Shown in pieces: positions 1-8,399 of a stretch of 44,063 bases of DNA. Source of the stretch: Pseudomonadota bacterium (GTDB lineage Bacteria; Pseudomonadota; Gammaproteobacteria; Xanthomonadales; Xanthomonadaceae); NCBI GenBank assembly GCA_963205495.1, contig CAUJIN010000049.1, positions 1 to 44,063 of the forward strand. The letters run 5' to 3'. Position numbers and translations under genes: made by a program. A model generated the notes under the pieces. That model was not told the DNA's origin. It did not search any database and was given only the letters and a program-made list of their open reading frames with translations. Each line of letters opens with the position of its first letter. The stretch's first letter is position 1.

Positions 1-1684
1 CGATGTGGTGGCCGGCGTTCGGCGTCAGGGTGAAGGTGGCGGTGGAGCCTGCCGTCACCGTCTGCACGCCCAGCGGGGCGATCGTGCCCGCCGGCGTGCC
101 GACGCTGGAGGTCACGGTGTGGGTGACCGGCGCGGTGACGGCGAGCGAAACCGGCACCACGACCAGATCCGTGCCGTTGCCCGGACCTGCATCCGGATCG
201 TCGCTGTTCACGCAGAGGTTGGCCGTGTAGGTGCCCACCGCCAGACCCGTGGAATCGAAGGTCACCGTGACCGGCGCGCTGTTGCCGGCAGCCGTCAGTC
301 CGCTGGCCGGGCTGACCGAGAGCCAAGGCACGCTGGCGGGCGAAGAACACGCGGGATCCGCTCCCGTGCCGTAGCCGCGGATCATCCAGTTGCCGGGGAA
401 TCCAGCGCTGTCGATGAGCGTCCAGGTGTCATCCGGCGGCAGGGTGGGAGGCGTCGGCGCGGCAGGCGTGTTCCACCAGCCGGCCCAGGAACGCTGCTGG
501 CTGGCGGTTTCGTCGATGGCCGCCGGCCAGTAGCCGGCATTGGGAAGCTCTTGCGCAACGACTCCGATCAGGATGTCCCCCGGGCCGTTGAAGGTCACGG
601 GCGAAGGCAAGGTATAGCTGTTCCACGCATCCAGGGTTGCCACCGTCACGGGGACGCTGGCCAGCAGGTTGGAGCCGGTGGCCGGATCGGTGTTGCCGCT
701 GGTGTTCTCGTAGAGCACCAGCAGCATCTGGTGTCCCACCTGCACCATGTCCGGTGTGGCGAAATAGACCTGAACCTCATTCAGCGTGATCGGGAAGTTG
801 CCGCCCGGGGGAGTGAACCGGTTCAGGAAAACGAATTGCGATGCGCCACCGATGCCAATACCGTTCTCGCGCACTCCGTCGTCCAGCTCGAGCGCGATGG
901 CCGCCGTGACGGACTCCGGCCCGTTGCTTCCCGGCAGCGCCAGGGTCACCGGGTTGCGCGGCACGGGCTCCTCGTCGATCGACCAGTTCAGATCCGCCGT
1001 GCCGTTGTTGGCGAGGGTCAGGGTCTGCGTGGTCGTGGTGTTGGTGGCCTGGGTGCTGGCCAGCGCGGCCGGACTCACGTCGATGTTCGGCGTGGGCGGC
1101 GGCAGGCCGCAGTCGACGGCAGAGAACGTGCCGCTGGCACTGTGCGGGGCCGCACCCCAGCCATCGCCGATGATGTTCCAGGGAATGTCCCAGGGCGCGC
1201 CGGTGCAGTCCGGCGCGGTGACTACGACGCAGAAATTGAAATTCGCGCCCGCGGCACTGCCGTTCCAGGCCCCGCAGCCGGTGGGCAAGGTTCCCGCAGA
1301 CTGCCAGAACACCACGTTGCCCGAGGCGGTGCCCGAAACGGGCGGCAGGGCGGTGGAGCATCCATTGGCCACGGGCGTGCTGTTGGCGGATACCGTGCCG
1401 ATCGTCCAGCCGTCCGGCAGGTCGAGGTCGAGCCGTTCGGTGTATTCCTGATCCGGCGAGTTGATGTTCGCGGTGAAGCAGAGCGTGGTGCTGACGCCGG
1501 GATTGAGCAGGGTCGGCGCGGCGGCCGTGATGGCCGAGGTGCCCACGTTCTGAGGCGTCAGGTGGCTCGCGCTGAATTCGGGCGCGGCCAAGGCGGAACC
1601 CGCCAGGCCCAGCGACATCATGCCCAGTGCCAGCAGCGCCATTCGCACAGGTGATATGGATTCCGTGTGGTGTTCCGCTCTCAT
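1..1684 (-). CDS. Secreted multi-domain repeat protein (3' end outside window)
   Basis: The frame is open from the ATG at 1684 to the window edge (561 codons), so the C-terminus is missing. A strong Shine-Dalgarno (AAGGGGAG) lies just upstream of this start. A hydrophobic stretch from about residue 15 ends in SALA-A, a typical signal-peptidase I site, so the protein is exported. Around residues 195-235 and 440-515 are two segments of the kind found in BACON/ASH immunoglobulin-like repeats (IDVSPAAL...LANNGTADLNWSID and PWLSVSPASG...NLCVNSDDP). Between them is a longer region with QFVFLNRFTP and GPGDILIGV, as in other large secreted proteins of soil gammaproteobacteria. The last visible residues (VGTPAGTIAPLG...FTLTPNAGHHI) look like the start of an InlB-type B-repeat. 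A cell-surface or secreted role is likely; no enzymatic motif is visible. The missing end might carry a sorting signal, but that cannot be seen. Confidence 0.8.
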   Translation of the reverse strand, partial: MRAEHHTESISPVRMALLALGMMSLGLAGSALAAPEFSASHLTPQNVGTSAITAAAPTLLNPGVSTTLCFTANINSPDQEYTERLDLDLPDGWTIGTVSANSTPVANGCSTALPPVSGTASGNVVFWQSAGTLPTGCGAWNGSAAGANFNFCVVVTAPDCTGAPWDIPWNIIGDGWGAAPHSASGTFSAVDCGLPPPTPNIDVSPAALASTQATNTTTTQTLTLANNGTADLNWSIDEEPVPRNPVTLALPGSNGPESVTAAIALELDDGVRENGIGIGGASQFVFLNRFTPPGGNFPITLNEVQVYFATPDMVQVGHQMLLVLYENTSGNTDPATGSNLLASVPVTVATLDAWNSYTLPSPVTFNGPGDILIGVVAQELPNAGYWPAAIDETASQQRSWAGWWNTPAAPTPPTLPPDDTWTLIDSAGFPGNWMIRGYGTGADPACSSPASVPWLSVSPASGLTAAGNSAPVTVTFDSTGLAVGTYTANLCVNSDDPDAGPGNGTDLVVVPVSLAVTAPVTHTVTSSVGTPAGTIAPLGVQTVTAGSTATFTLTPNAGHHI

Positions 1685-1893
1685 GCCAACTGCTCCCCTT
1701 GGGTGGACGATCAAATGAAAGTGCGCGCGCTGCCGATGGCAGCGACAGGCGATGACCCGCTGGCCCTCGCCTTCGCACGCACCGCCAGCGACGCCGCGAA
1801 TCGCGGTGCGCAGGGCAGAATCATGAGCATAGCATGAACAAAAAAACCTGTTCCCGATCGCAAAACGACACCCCGCGCCCGGGAATCCCGCCT
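1685..1893. other. Intergenic region without a gene
   Basis: This stretch separates two minus-strand genes. It holds the ribosome binding site and presumably the promoter of the secreted protein. A run of seven A on the plus strand (1842-1848) reads as a T-run on the minus strand, about 45 bases beyond the response-regulator stop. I could not find a convincing GC-rich hairpin in front of it, so I do not call a terminator. Confidence 0.5.
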
Positions 1894-2535
1894 TCAGATC
1901 AGCTTGAGCTCGAACGCCTTGAGCACCGCGCGGGTGCGGTCGCGCACGCCGAGCTTGGAGAGGATGTTGGAGACGTGGTTCTTGACCGTGCCTTCCGCCA
2001 CGCCGAGCGATTCGGCGACTTCCCGGTTGGAATAGCCGCCCGACATCAGCCGCAGGATTTCGGTTTCCCGCTCGGTCAGCGGGTCGGGCTGATCGAGGCT
2101 GACGAAATCGGTGCGCAGGGTCTCCAGGCCCGAGAGCAGCCGCTGGGTCACGGCCGGTTGCACCAGCGAGCCGCCTTCGGCCACGGTGTGGATCGCGGCA
2201 ACGAGCTGTTCGAGCGAAACATCCTTGAGCAGGTAGCCGCGCGCACCGGCCTTGATGCCGGCCAGCACCAGTTCGTCATCGTCGAAGGTGGTGAGGATGA
2301 TGGTGGGCGGCAGCCGGTGGTCGGCAGCCAGCGCCTGCAGCGTTTCCAGCCCGCTCATCACCGGCATGCGCATGTCCATCAGCACCACGTCGGGCGCGAC
2401 CTGCGGGATGACGGCCAGCGCCTGGCGACCATCGCCGGCCTCGGCCACCACGCGGATGTCCTCGGACAGGTCCAGCAGGGAACGGACGCCCTGGCGCACC
2501 AGGGTCTGGTCGTCGACCAAACAGACTCGGATCAT
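1894..2535 (-). CDS. LuxR/NarL-family response regulator
   Basis: This 213-residue two-component response regulator has an N-terminal receiver domain (about 1-120) and a C-terminal LuxR-type helix-turn-helix (about 150-210). The acidic pair D8/D9, the phospho-acceptor D54 (VVLMDMRMP) and K104 (GYLLKD) are all present, so the receiver should be active. The DNA-binding part reads LTERETEIL...GYSNREVAESLGVAEGTVKNH, a textbook GerE/LuxR domain. Its ATG overlaps the kinase stop codon by 4 bp (ATGA), and the ribosome binding site GGAGG lies inside the kinase gene. The two are therefore translationally coupled and almost certainly cognate. Target genes are not evident; the secreted protein at 1-1684 is the nearest downstream gene on the same strand. 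Confidence 0.93.
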   Translation of the reverse strand: MIRVCLVDDQTLVRQGVRSLLDLSEDIRVVAEAGDGRQALAVIPQVAPDVVLMDMRMPVMSGLETLQALAADHRLPPTIILTTFDDDELVLAGIKAGARGYLLKDVSLEQLVAAIHTVAEGGSLVQPAVTQRLLSGLETLRTDFVSLDQPDPLTERETEILRLMSGGYSNREVAESLGVAEGTVKNHVSNILSKLGVRDRTRAVLKAFELKLI

Positions 2536-3683
2536 GGATTTCCCTCCAGGGGCAGGAATGCATCCAGGGCAAAACCGCGCGGGCCGGAGGCCGCGATCGA
2601 AAGACGGCCGTCGTATTCGGCCAGGCGCTCGCGCATGCCGCGCAGGCCGTTGCCGGCGACCGCGCCCTCGGCTCCGCGCCCATCATCGCGGGCGTTCAGG
2701 GCGATGCCGCCGTCGCGATGGATCAGGCGGATCCAGAGGTTGTCGGCACCGGCGTGGCGCACGGCGTTGGTGATGACCTCCTGCACGCAGCGCAGGATGA
2801 CCTGGGCGCGCAGCGGATCGTTGAGCGAAAGGCGCTCGGGCAGGTCCAGATGAACGGCCAGCGAAGGCACGCCCTTCGCCAGCGCCGCGAGCGCCTCGTG
2901 CAGGTCGATCGCCCCGCCGTCGCGAAGCTGGCTGACCGCTTCGCGCACGTCGGTCAGAAGGAGCTTGGCCAGAAGATGCGCCTGCTGGACATGCTCGCGC
3001 GCGCGCCCTTCGCTCAGGTGCGTGGCCACCTCGAGGTTGAGGCTCAGCGCCGTCAGGTGGTGCCCGAGCAGGTCGTGCAGCTCGCGCGAGATGCGGATGC
3101 GCTCGTTGAGGCGGCTGGACTCGGCCAGCAGCGCGCGGGTGGCGTGCAGCTCGGCGATGAGCCGGCGCTGTTCCTCGCGCGCCTGGGTCTGCTGGCGCGC
3201 CACCAGGCCGGTGACGAAGGCGACGGTGGAATAGCCGACGTAGAACAGCGCCTGCAGCAGCGCCTCGATGACGCTGAATTCGGGGCGTCCGGCAAACACC
3301 GGAACCAGTGCGATGTGCTGAAGCACCAGCCAGGCCAGGCCCACGCGCAGCCCCAGCACCCAGGGCAGGATTCCGGCGATGACCAGCAGGAGCCCGCCGC
3401 CCAGGCCGCTGTTGGAGAAGTGGCTCACCGCGATCGCGCAGGCGGTGATGACGGTCAGGAGGACGATCTCGACCAGCCGCGCGCGGATGCGCCCGAGCCG
3501 GATCGTCAATATCCAGTAGCCGATACCGAAGCTGAAGTAGGCCACCCGCCAGGCGATCAGGTCGGCGCGGGAAAGCCCTTCGTGGAAGTACCAGCTGTTG
3601 AGCACCAGCGGAATGCCGACGCAGGCCCAGGTGAAGAGGCCTGCGTAGCGCAGCAACTGGGTGTGGCTGAGGCGCGCGAGCAT
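2532..3683 (-). CDS. Membrane sensor histidine kinase (HisKA_3/NarL type)
   Basis: The 383-residue kinase has a membrane-embedded N-terminal half (about five or six hydrophobic segments between residues 12 and 162), then a short coiled linker (REEQRRLIAELHATRALLAESSR). The HisKA_3 dimerisation domain has phospho-acceptor H203 in RELHDLLGHHLT. The HATPase region shows an N box (QEVITNAVRHAG) and a G box (DDGRGAEG...GNGLRGMRERL). There is no large periplasmic sensor, which suggests that the signal is sensed in or at the membrane, as in DesK-like kinases; this is inference. It overlaps the downstream response regulator by 4 bp. The ribosome binding site before its ATG is weak. Confidence 0.92.
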   Translation of the reverse strand: MLARLSHTQLLRYAGLFTWACVGIPLVLNSWYFHEGLSRADLIAWRVAYFSFGIGYWILTIRLGRIRARLVEIVLLTVITACAIAVSHFSNSGLGGGLLLVIAGILPWVLGLRVGLAWLVLQHIALVPVFAGRPEFSVIEALLQALFYVGYSTVAFVTGLVARQQTQAREEQRRLIAELHATRALLAESSRLNERIRISRELHDLLGHHLTALSLNLEVATHLSEGRAREHVQQAHLLAKLLLTDVREAVSQLRDGGAIDLHEALAALAKGVPSLAVHLDLPERLSLNDPLRAQVILRCVQEVITNAVRHAGADNLWIRLIHRDGGIALNARDDGRGAEGAVAGNGLRGMRERLAEYDGRLSIAASGPRGFALDAFLPLEGNP

Positions 3684-3752
3684 GTCGCCATCATAGGCGC
3701 GGATCGCGGGCTGCGACCCTGCCGCAGGTCATGGCCCGCCGGGGGCTGGGGA

Positions 3753-4649
3753 TCAGTTCAGCCGCGAAGGATCCCCGTGACACTTCTTGAATTTCCGCCC
3801 CGAGCCGCAGGGACAGGGATCGTTGCGCCCCGGCGCAGGCACCGCGCGCCGAGGGATCCTCGGGGTGCTTTCCTCGATCCTGCACAGGTGGAAGGCGTGC
3901 AGCATTTCGGGGATGCTGGCGATGATGTCGAGCCGCTCGTCCGGACTCAGCGGCGCATCCTCGTCCTCGAGGTCGTCTTCGTCCTCGTCCGGATCGAAGT
4001 CGAATTCCCGGAAATCCTCCTCATCGTCGAGGAAATCCGGGTCTTCTTCTCCGTCCGGCGCATCCTCGCCCGCTTCCGCGCCATCGTCTTCGTCCTCTGC
4101 CAGCCAGTCGGGCGGGATCAGGTCGAAGATGTCCATCACCGCCATCCACAAGTCCTGATCGTCCTCGATGCGCGCCTCCCACGCTTCCGCCCGAAGCCGG
4201 TAGGCGAAGCTGAAGCCCAGCGCCCAGGCCGCGCCGGCAAGAAAGACGAACGGATTCTCGTCTTCCGCATCGGCGGACTGCGGCGAATCCACTGCCGCCT
4301 CGCCTGGAGCGTCCTCTTCGTCCGGCAGGAGGATGAGCGGCATGTTCTGTTCGGGGTCGAGGGTCGGTGAGCGCACGATGCGCGCGAGCGCGAACTCCCA
4401 GAGGCGTTCGAGCAGCCCGGTCAGCTCTTCCGATGCAACCGCATCGAGCGAGCCGAGCACCAGAGGAAGCAGTTCCTCCAGCGGGATCGGCTCGCCGGGC
4501 GAAACCAGCGCACCGCAGAGCAGTCCATCGACCGCTTCCAACGGCATGCCGCCGCGCTGTTCGCACTCCTCGGCCAGCAGCGTGGCCAGTCGATCGATGG
4601 CGTCCAGATCGAATCGGGGCCGCGAGGAAGGAGGGAGGATGGCAGGCAT
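3753..4649 (-). CDS. UPF0149/YecA-like protein with acidic linker and SEC-C zinc motif
   Basis: The start is the ATG at 4649, directly after the gshA stop codon, giving 298 residues; the frame extends further upstream only as a shadow inside gshA. Residues about 10-180 resemble the UPF0149/YecA family ([33 protein letters not shown]). Residues about 185-231 form an extremely acidic low-complexity linker. The C-terminus is a SEC-C motif ([17 protein letters not shown]), the zinc-binding module also found at the end of SecA. SEC-C proteins can bind ribosomes or SecB-like partners, but no function is established for this family member. Seven bases separate it from gshA, so the two are probably co-transcribed. 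Confidence 0.85.
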   Translation of the reverse strand: MPAILPPSSRPRFDLDAIDRLATLLAEECEQRGGMPLEAVDGLLCGALVSPGEPIPLEELLPLVLGSLDAVASEELTGLLERLWEFALARIVRSPTLDPEQNMPLILLPDEEDAPGEAAVDSPQSADAEDENPFVFLAGAAWALGFSFAYRLRAEAWEARIEDDQDLWMAVMDIFDLIPPDWLAEDEDDGAEAGEDAPDGEEDPDFLDDEEDFREFDFDPDEDEDDLEDEDAPLSPDERLDIIASIPEMLHAFHLCRIEESTPRIPRRAVPAPGRNDPCPCGSGRKFKKCHGDPSRLN

Positions 4650-4656
4650 GGCAGGC

Positions 4657-6045
4657 TCAGTAGGCAAACTGGGTGAAAATCGGGTCGACGCTACCGCCCC
4701 AGACCCCGCGAAACAAGTCCAGTTTGCGTTCGGCCGGGGTCTGGTTGGAGTGGGCGATCTCGAACAGCGGATCAAGGAAATGGCCCTCGTCCTCGCCCTT
4801 GCCGTTGAGGCGCGCACGGCGCGCCAGACCGGCACGGGAAATCTCCAGCGCCGCGAGCGCCAGTTCGCGCACGCTGGCACCGCGAAACGGCAGCCGCAGG
4901 CCGTGGCGCGGCACACCGTCGCGCAGCGCATGGCGCTCGGCACGGGTGAAGTCGCGCACCAGTGCCCAGGCCGCGTCGAGCGCGTCGGCGTCGTACAGCA
5001 GACCGACCCAGAACGCCGGCAGCGCGCACAGCCGTTTCCACGGACCGCCGTCCGCGCCGCGCATTTCCAAAAACGTCTTGAGCCGCACTTCCGGAAAGGC
5101 CGTTGTCATGTGGTCGGACCAGTCGCGCAGCGTCGGCAGCTCGCCCGGGCGCGCCGGCAGGCGGCCGGCGAGGAAGTCGCGGAAGCTCTGCCCGGCCGCG
5201 TCGAGGTATTCGCCGTCGCGATGCACGAAATACATCGGCACATCGAGCAGATAATCGACGTAGCGCTCGAAGCCGAAGCCGTCTTCGAACACGAAATCGA
5301 GCATGCCGGTGCGGTCCTTGTCGGTGTCGGTCCAGATGTGCGAGCGGTACGACAGGAAACCGTTGGGCTTGCCCTCGGTGAAGGGCGAATCGGCGAACAG
5401 TGCGGTGGCCACCGGCTGCAGCGCCAGCGAGGTGCGGAACTTCTTCACCATGTCCGCTTCGCTGGAAAAATCGAGGTTCACCTGCACCGTGCAGGTGCGG
5501 GTCATCATGTCCAGGCCCAGTTTGCCGACCCGGGGCATGTACTCGCGCATGATCCGGTAGCGGCCCTTGGGCATCCAGGGCATGTCGCCGCGCGCCCACT
5601 TGGGCTGGAATCCCATGCCGAGGAAGCCGATGCCGAGCGGATCGGCAACTTCGCGCACTTCGTTCAGATGGCGCGTGGTTTCGCAGCAGGTCTGGTGGAT
5701 GGTTTCCAGCGGCGCGCCGGACAGTTCGAGCTGGCCGGCCGGCTCCAGCGTGACCGAGGCGCCGTCGCGCGAAAGCGCGATCAGCCGTCCGTGTTCTTCG
5801 ATGCGGTTCCAGCCCAGCGCGGCGATGCCTTCGAGCAGCGCGCCGATGCCGTGCTCACCCTCATAGGGCGGCGGGCGCAGCGCAAGGGCCGGATCGCCGG
5901 CGCGATCGGGCAGGTAGAAGCCGAACTTTTCGTGCTCGGTGCCGATGCGCCACTCCGACACGGGCTTGCAGCCGCCCTCCAGCGTGGCCGCCAGCAGGCG
6001 GTGGTCGTGGATCGGCGTTTCCTTGGCGTGGCTGGGTCCGGACAT
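4657..6045 (-). CDS. gshA: Glutamate-cysteine ligase, plant/proteobacterial type
   Basis: The enzyme catalyses the first step of glutathione synthesis, ATP-dependent joining of L-glutamate and L-cysteine. The 462-residue protein belongs to the plant-like class rather than the E. coli GshA class. Hallmarks are [12 protein letters not shown] near the N-terminus, [29 protein letters not shown], and [15 protein letters not shown] chose the ATG at 6045 because AGGTG lies six bases upstream and the N-terminus then matches the usual length. The frame is open to 6099, but that would add an atypical arginine-rich leader. It is followed at once by the UPF0149 gene. No gshB is in the window. Confidence 0.93.
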   Translation of the reverse strand: MSGPSHAKETPIHDHRLLAATLEGGCKPVSEWRIGTEHEKFGFYLPDRAGDPALALRPPPYEGEHGIGALLEGIAALGWNRIEEHGRLIALSRDGASVTLEPAGQLELSGAPLETIHQTCCETTRHLNEVREVADPLGIGFLGMGFQPKWARGDMPWMPKGRYRIMREYMPRVGKLGLDMMTRTCTVQVNLDFSSEADMVKKFRTSLALQPVATALFADSPFTEGKPNGFLSYRSHIWTDTDKDRTGMLDFVFEDGFGFERYVDYLLDVPMYFVHRDGEYLDAAGQSFRDFLAGRLPARPGELPTLRDWSDHMTTAFPEVRLKTFLEMRGADGGPWKRLCALPAFWVGLLYDADALDAAWALVRDFTRAERHALRDGVPRHGLRLPFRGASVRELALAALEISRAGLARRARLNGKGEDEGHFLDPLFEIAHSNQTPAERKLDLFRGVWGGSVDPIFTQFAY

Positions 6046-6108
6046 GGGACACCTCATTGATCGGGAGCGAAGCATGGCGGCGCGCGGGCGCACCCGCAAG
6101 ACGGGGAA

Positions 6109-7029
6109 TCAGCCCGATTCGAGTCTGGCCAGCAGCGGCGCGACCAGTTCCATGCCGCGCAATGCCTGGCACCAGCGCGCCGGGATTCCGTCCACGCCGT
6201 ATTCCAGGCCGGCGATGCCGCCGGCCACGCACGCGCTGGTGTCGGTGTCATGGCCAAAGGCGACGGCGCGGCGCACGCAGTCGGCATAGCTCGCGGTCGT
6301 CTCGACGGCGGCGCGCGCCGTCCACAGGGTATCGAGCACGTAGCCGCTGCCGCCGGGCGTGCGCGGCTGCAGGATGAGATCGAGTTCGGCCGGATCGACC
6401 GCCTCGGCCAACAGCCTGCGCAGCGCCGCTTCGGCCCGCTGCCAGGGCTGCTCGGCGCGATCGAGCACCCTGCGCGCCCACAGGCAATACATCGCACAGC
6501 ACAGCTGCGATCGCAGGTGGCCATGGGTCGGCAAGCCCTGACGCATGGCCAACTGCACCAGCTCCGCATCGTCACCGCGGTGCCAGAGCACCAGCGGCAA
6601 CGCCCGCATCAGCGCGCCGTTGCCGTTTTCGCGCTCCCGCGCAGGGCCGGAACGCTCCGGCGACACGCCGTCTCGCAGGTGCCGTAGCGCGGTGCTGGTC
6701 TGGATTCCGACATCGAATACCACGCCGTCCACCGCATAGAAGCCGTCGTGCAGCCAGCGCGTCAGGCCGTCGGCGAAATGGCGCAGATCCAGGCCGTCGC
6801 AGGCCAGCAGGCTGTCGAGCAGCACCAGCGCCTGGGCCCCGTCATCACTCCAGGTACCGGGCGGCACGCCCGCGTGCGCGCGCGGGAAGCCCGCGGGCGG
6901 CTGCATGTCGATCGCTCCGGCCGGCGGCAGGCGCTGAGGCGGGAAGAACTCGTAGGGAACGCCCAACGCATCCCCGACGAGAAGGCCCAGGAGGCCGCCT
7001 TCGATCCGCTCGCGTCTGGAGGCTTCCAT
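6109..7029 (-). CDS. ADP-ribosylglycohydrolase family protein
   Basis: This 306-residue protein has the metal-binding motifs of the ADP-ribosylglycohydrolase (DraG/ARH) fold: GLLVGDALGVPYEF near the N-terminus, GTWSDDGAQAL about 45 residues later, and GHDTDTSACVAGGIAGL near the C-terminus. Such enzymes remove ADP-ribose from proteins or small molecules using two Mg2+ ions. The usual second-motif sequence is (S/T)DDT; here glycine follows SDD, a small departure. AGGAG precedes the ATG at 7029. It sits 63 bases upstream of gshA on the same strand. No partner ADP-ribosyltransferase is visible nearby, so the substrate is unknown. Confidence 0.88.
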   Translation of the reverse strand: MEASRRERIEGGLLGLLVGDALGVPYEFFPPQRLPPAGAIDMQPPAGFPRAHAGVPPGTWSDDGAQALVLLDSLLACDGLDLRHFADGLTRWLHDGFYAVDGVVFDVGIQTSTALRHLRDGVSPERSGPARERENGNGALMRALPLVLWHRGDDAELVQLAMRQGLPTHGHLRSQLCCAMYCLWARRVLDRAEQPWQRAEAALRRLLAEAVDPAELDLILQPRTPGGSGYVLDTLWTARAAVETTASYADCVRRAVAFGHDTDTSACVAGGIAGLEYGVDGIPARWCQALRGMELVAPLLARLESG

Positions 7030-7171
7030 GTTGCCGCTCCTCTCCGGGCTGGCGCTCCCGGGTTCAAGGAAAAGGATACCGCCGCCGGGATGACGGGCTC
7101 AGGGCCCGTGCCCGGATGGCGCACCGCGCCGCGGCTGCCTGAACCCGAGGCCACGGCCGGCCGGATTCGAC

Positions 7172-7200
7172 TTGTCCCACCCGTGCCGGAGCCTTATCGT
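7172..7200 (+). promoter_or_regulatory. Candidate promoter of the hemolysin III gene, possibly leaderless
   Basis: TTGTCC (7172-7177) and TATCGT (7195-7200) are spaced by 17 bases. The -10-like box ends only 8 bases before the ATG at 7209, and there is no Shine-Dalgarno between them. If used, this promoter would give a transcript starting at or within two or three bases of the start codon. This is seen by eye only. Confidence 0.42.
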
Positions 7201-7208
7201 CGCCAGCC

Positions 7209-7847
7209 ATGAGTACGCACGCCGCCTCGTTCCGCGAAGAAGTCGCCAACGCGCTGACCCACGGCCTGGGCGCCGCGCTGGCGCTCGCCGGCGGCGCCGT
7301 CCTGATCACCCTCTCGGCCCAGCACGGCGACGGCTGGCAGCTGGCCAGCGCGATCGTGTTCTGCACCACGCTGCTGCTGCTCTACGTGGCCTCCACGCTC
7401 TACCACGCCATTCCCCACCCGGTGGCGAAGGCGCGGCTCAAGGTCTTCGACCACTGCGCGATCTACGTGCTGATCGCCGGCACCTACACGCCCTTCACCC
7501 TGATCGGCCTGCGCGGTGCCTGGGGCTGGAGCCTGTTCGCGGTGATCTGGTCGCTGGCGGTGGCCGGGGTGGTCTTCAAGCTGTTCTTCACCGGACGCTT
7601 CAAACTGGTTTCCACCCTGGTCTACATCGCGATGGGCTGGCTGGTGCTGGTGGCCATCGTGCCGATGACCCGCGCCCTGGACGCCTGGGCGCTGGGCTGG
7701 CTGTTCGGAGGCGGCATCGCCTACACCGCCGGCACGATCTTCTACATGAGCCGGCGCATCCGCTACGCGCACTCGATCTGGCACGGCTTCGTGCTGGGCG
7801 GCAGCGCCTGCCACTTCGTCGCGGTGGCAAGCCAGGTGCTGGGCTGA
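7209..7847 (+). CDS. Hemolysin III / PAQR-family integral membrane protein
   Basis: This 212-residue protein belongs to the HlyIII/TrhA branch of the PAQR family. About seven hydrophobic segments cover nearly the whole chain. Conserved features are the N-terminal EEVANALTHGLGAALAL, the ASTLYHAI segment after the second helix, and FDHCAIYVLIAGTYTPF; a late HGFVLGGSACHF pair of histidines fits the PAQR zinc site. TrhA in E. coli has been linked to membrane-energetics and fatty-acid homeostasis; true hemolytic activity is not assumed. The gene is alone on the plus strand between minus-strand neighbours and is followed by a GC-rich hairpin. Confidence 0.9.
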   Translation: MSTHAASFREEVANALTHGLGAALALAGGAVLITLSAQHGDGWQLASAIVFCTTLLLLYVASTLYHAIPHPVAKARLKVFDHCAIYVLIAGTYTPFTLIGLRGAWGWSLFAVIWSLAVAGVVFKLFFTGRFKLVSTLVYIAMGWLVLVAIVPMTRALDAWALGWLFGGGIAYTAGTIFYMSRRIRYAHSIWHGFVLGGSACHFVAVASQVLG

Positions 7848-7873
7848 TCGGTCACTCGCCCCTGAATGCACAA

Positions 7874-7894
7874 CGCCCCGGCATGGCCGGGGCG
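7874..7894. terminator. GC-rich hairpin between convergent genes
   Basis: CGCCCCGGC and GCCGGGGCG form a perfect 9-bp stem around a 3-base loop. It lies 27 bases past the hemolysin III stop and 30 bases past the stop of the minus-strand gene at 7924, so it can serve both. No clear T-run follows on either strand. Confidence 0.55.
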
Positions 7895-7923
7895 CTGCAA
7901 GGCTAATGCGGTCAGGTCGCGCT

Positions 7924-8397
7924 TCAGGAGTCGAAATTGCCATTGAAGATGCCCGCCTTCGGAGCCGCGGTGGCGCGACCTTCGTCCACAGGTTCGAAGG
8001 ACATCGACATGATCACGCTGTCTTGTTCCTGCACCGGCGCCGCTGGTGCACCGGGCGCATGGCCCGGACGCGGCATGAGAGCGAACAGCACGGCAAAGGC
8101 ACCCACGCCCGCCGCCAGCGCAAAACCGCGCCGCACTGCGGTGCGCAATCGATTGACCTGCGGCATGCGCTGCGAACGGAGCTGGCCGGCCAGCGCCTCG
8201 ATCTCCGGTTCCAGCGCGGCGACGCTGCGCGCGATGTCGCAGGCCAGCGCGCTGGCCGCCACGCGATCCAGCGCAGTCGCCTCGTCCGCCGGCGCGCCGT
8301 GGCGAGACAGCATCTCGATGAGATCCTCGGCATCCGGCTGCGCGCCGTTTGCCTCGGTGTGGCGTCGATACAGTGCCTTGATTCGCGCCTCGTCCAT
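7924..8397 (-). CDS. Single-pass membrane protein, possible anti-sigma factor
   Basis: I do not recognise a named family. The 157-residue protein has a predicted helical N-terminal part (about 1-88), one hydrophobic segment at about 91-108 (GFALAAGVGAFAVLFALM) preceded by arginines, and a proline/alanine-rich tail that would lie outside the cytoplasm. Its ATG is 2 bp past the sigma-factor stop codon, with GGAGGAC inside that gene as ribosome binding site. A sigma-factor gene followed at once by a one-TM protein is the usual layout of a sigma/anti-sigma pair, and this is the basis for the call. The zinc anti-sigma motif HxxxCxxC is absent, so it would have to be a different class. Confidence 0.55.
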   Translation of the reverse strand: MDEARIKALYRRHTEANGAQPDAEDLIEMLSRHGAPADEATALDRVAASALACDIARSVAALEPEIEALAGQLRSQRMPQVNRLRTAVRRGFALAAGVGAFAVLFALMPRPGHAPGAPAAPVQEQDSVIMSMSFEPVDEGRATAAPKAGIFNGNFDS

Positions 8398-8399
8398 GC

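Noticed and set aside
6109..7029. ADP-ribosylglycohydrolase as part of a toxin-antitoxin or defence system
   Set aside because: No transferase, nuclease or other partner gene is adjacent; neighbours are gshA and a hemolysin III family gene.
7209..7847. Hemolysin III as a virulence toxin
   Set aside because: The PAQR family is widespread in harmless bacteria and the name is historical; nothing else in the window suggests virulence.
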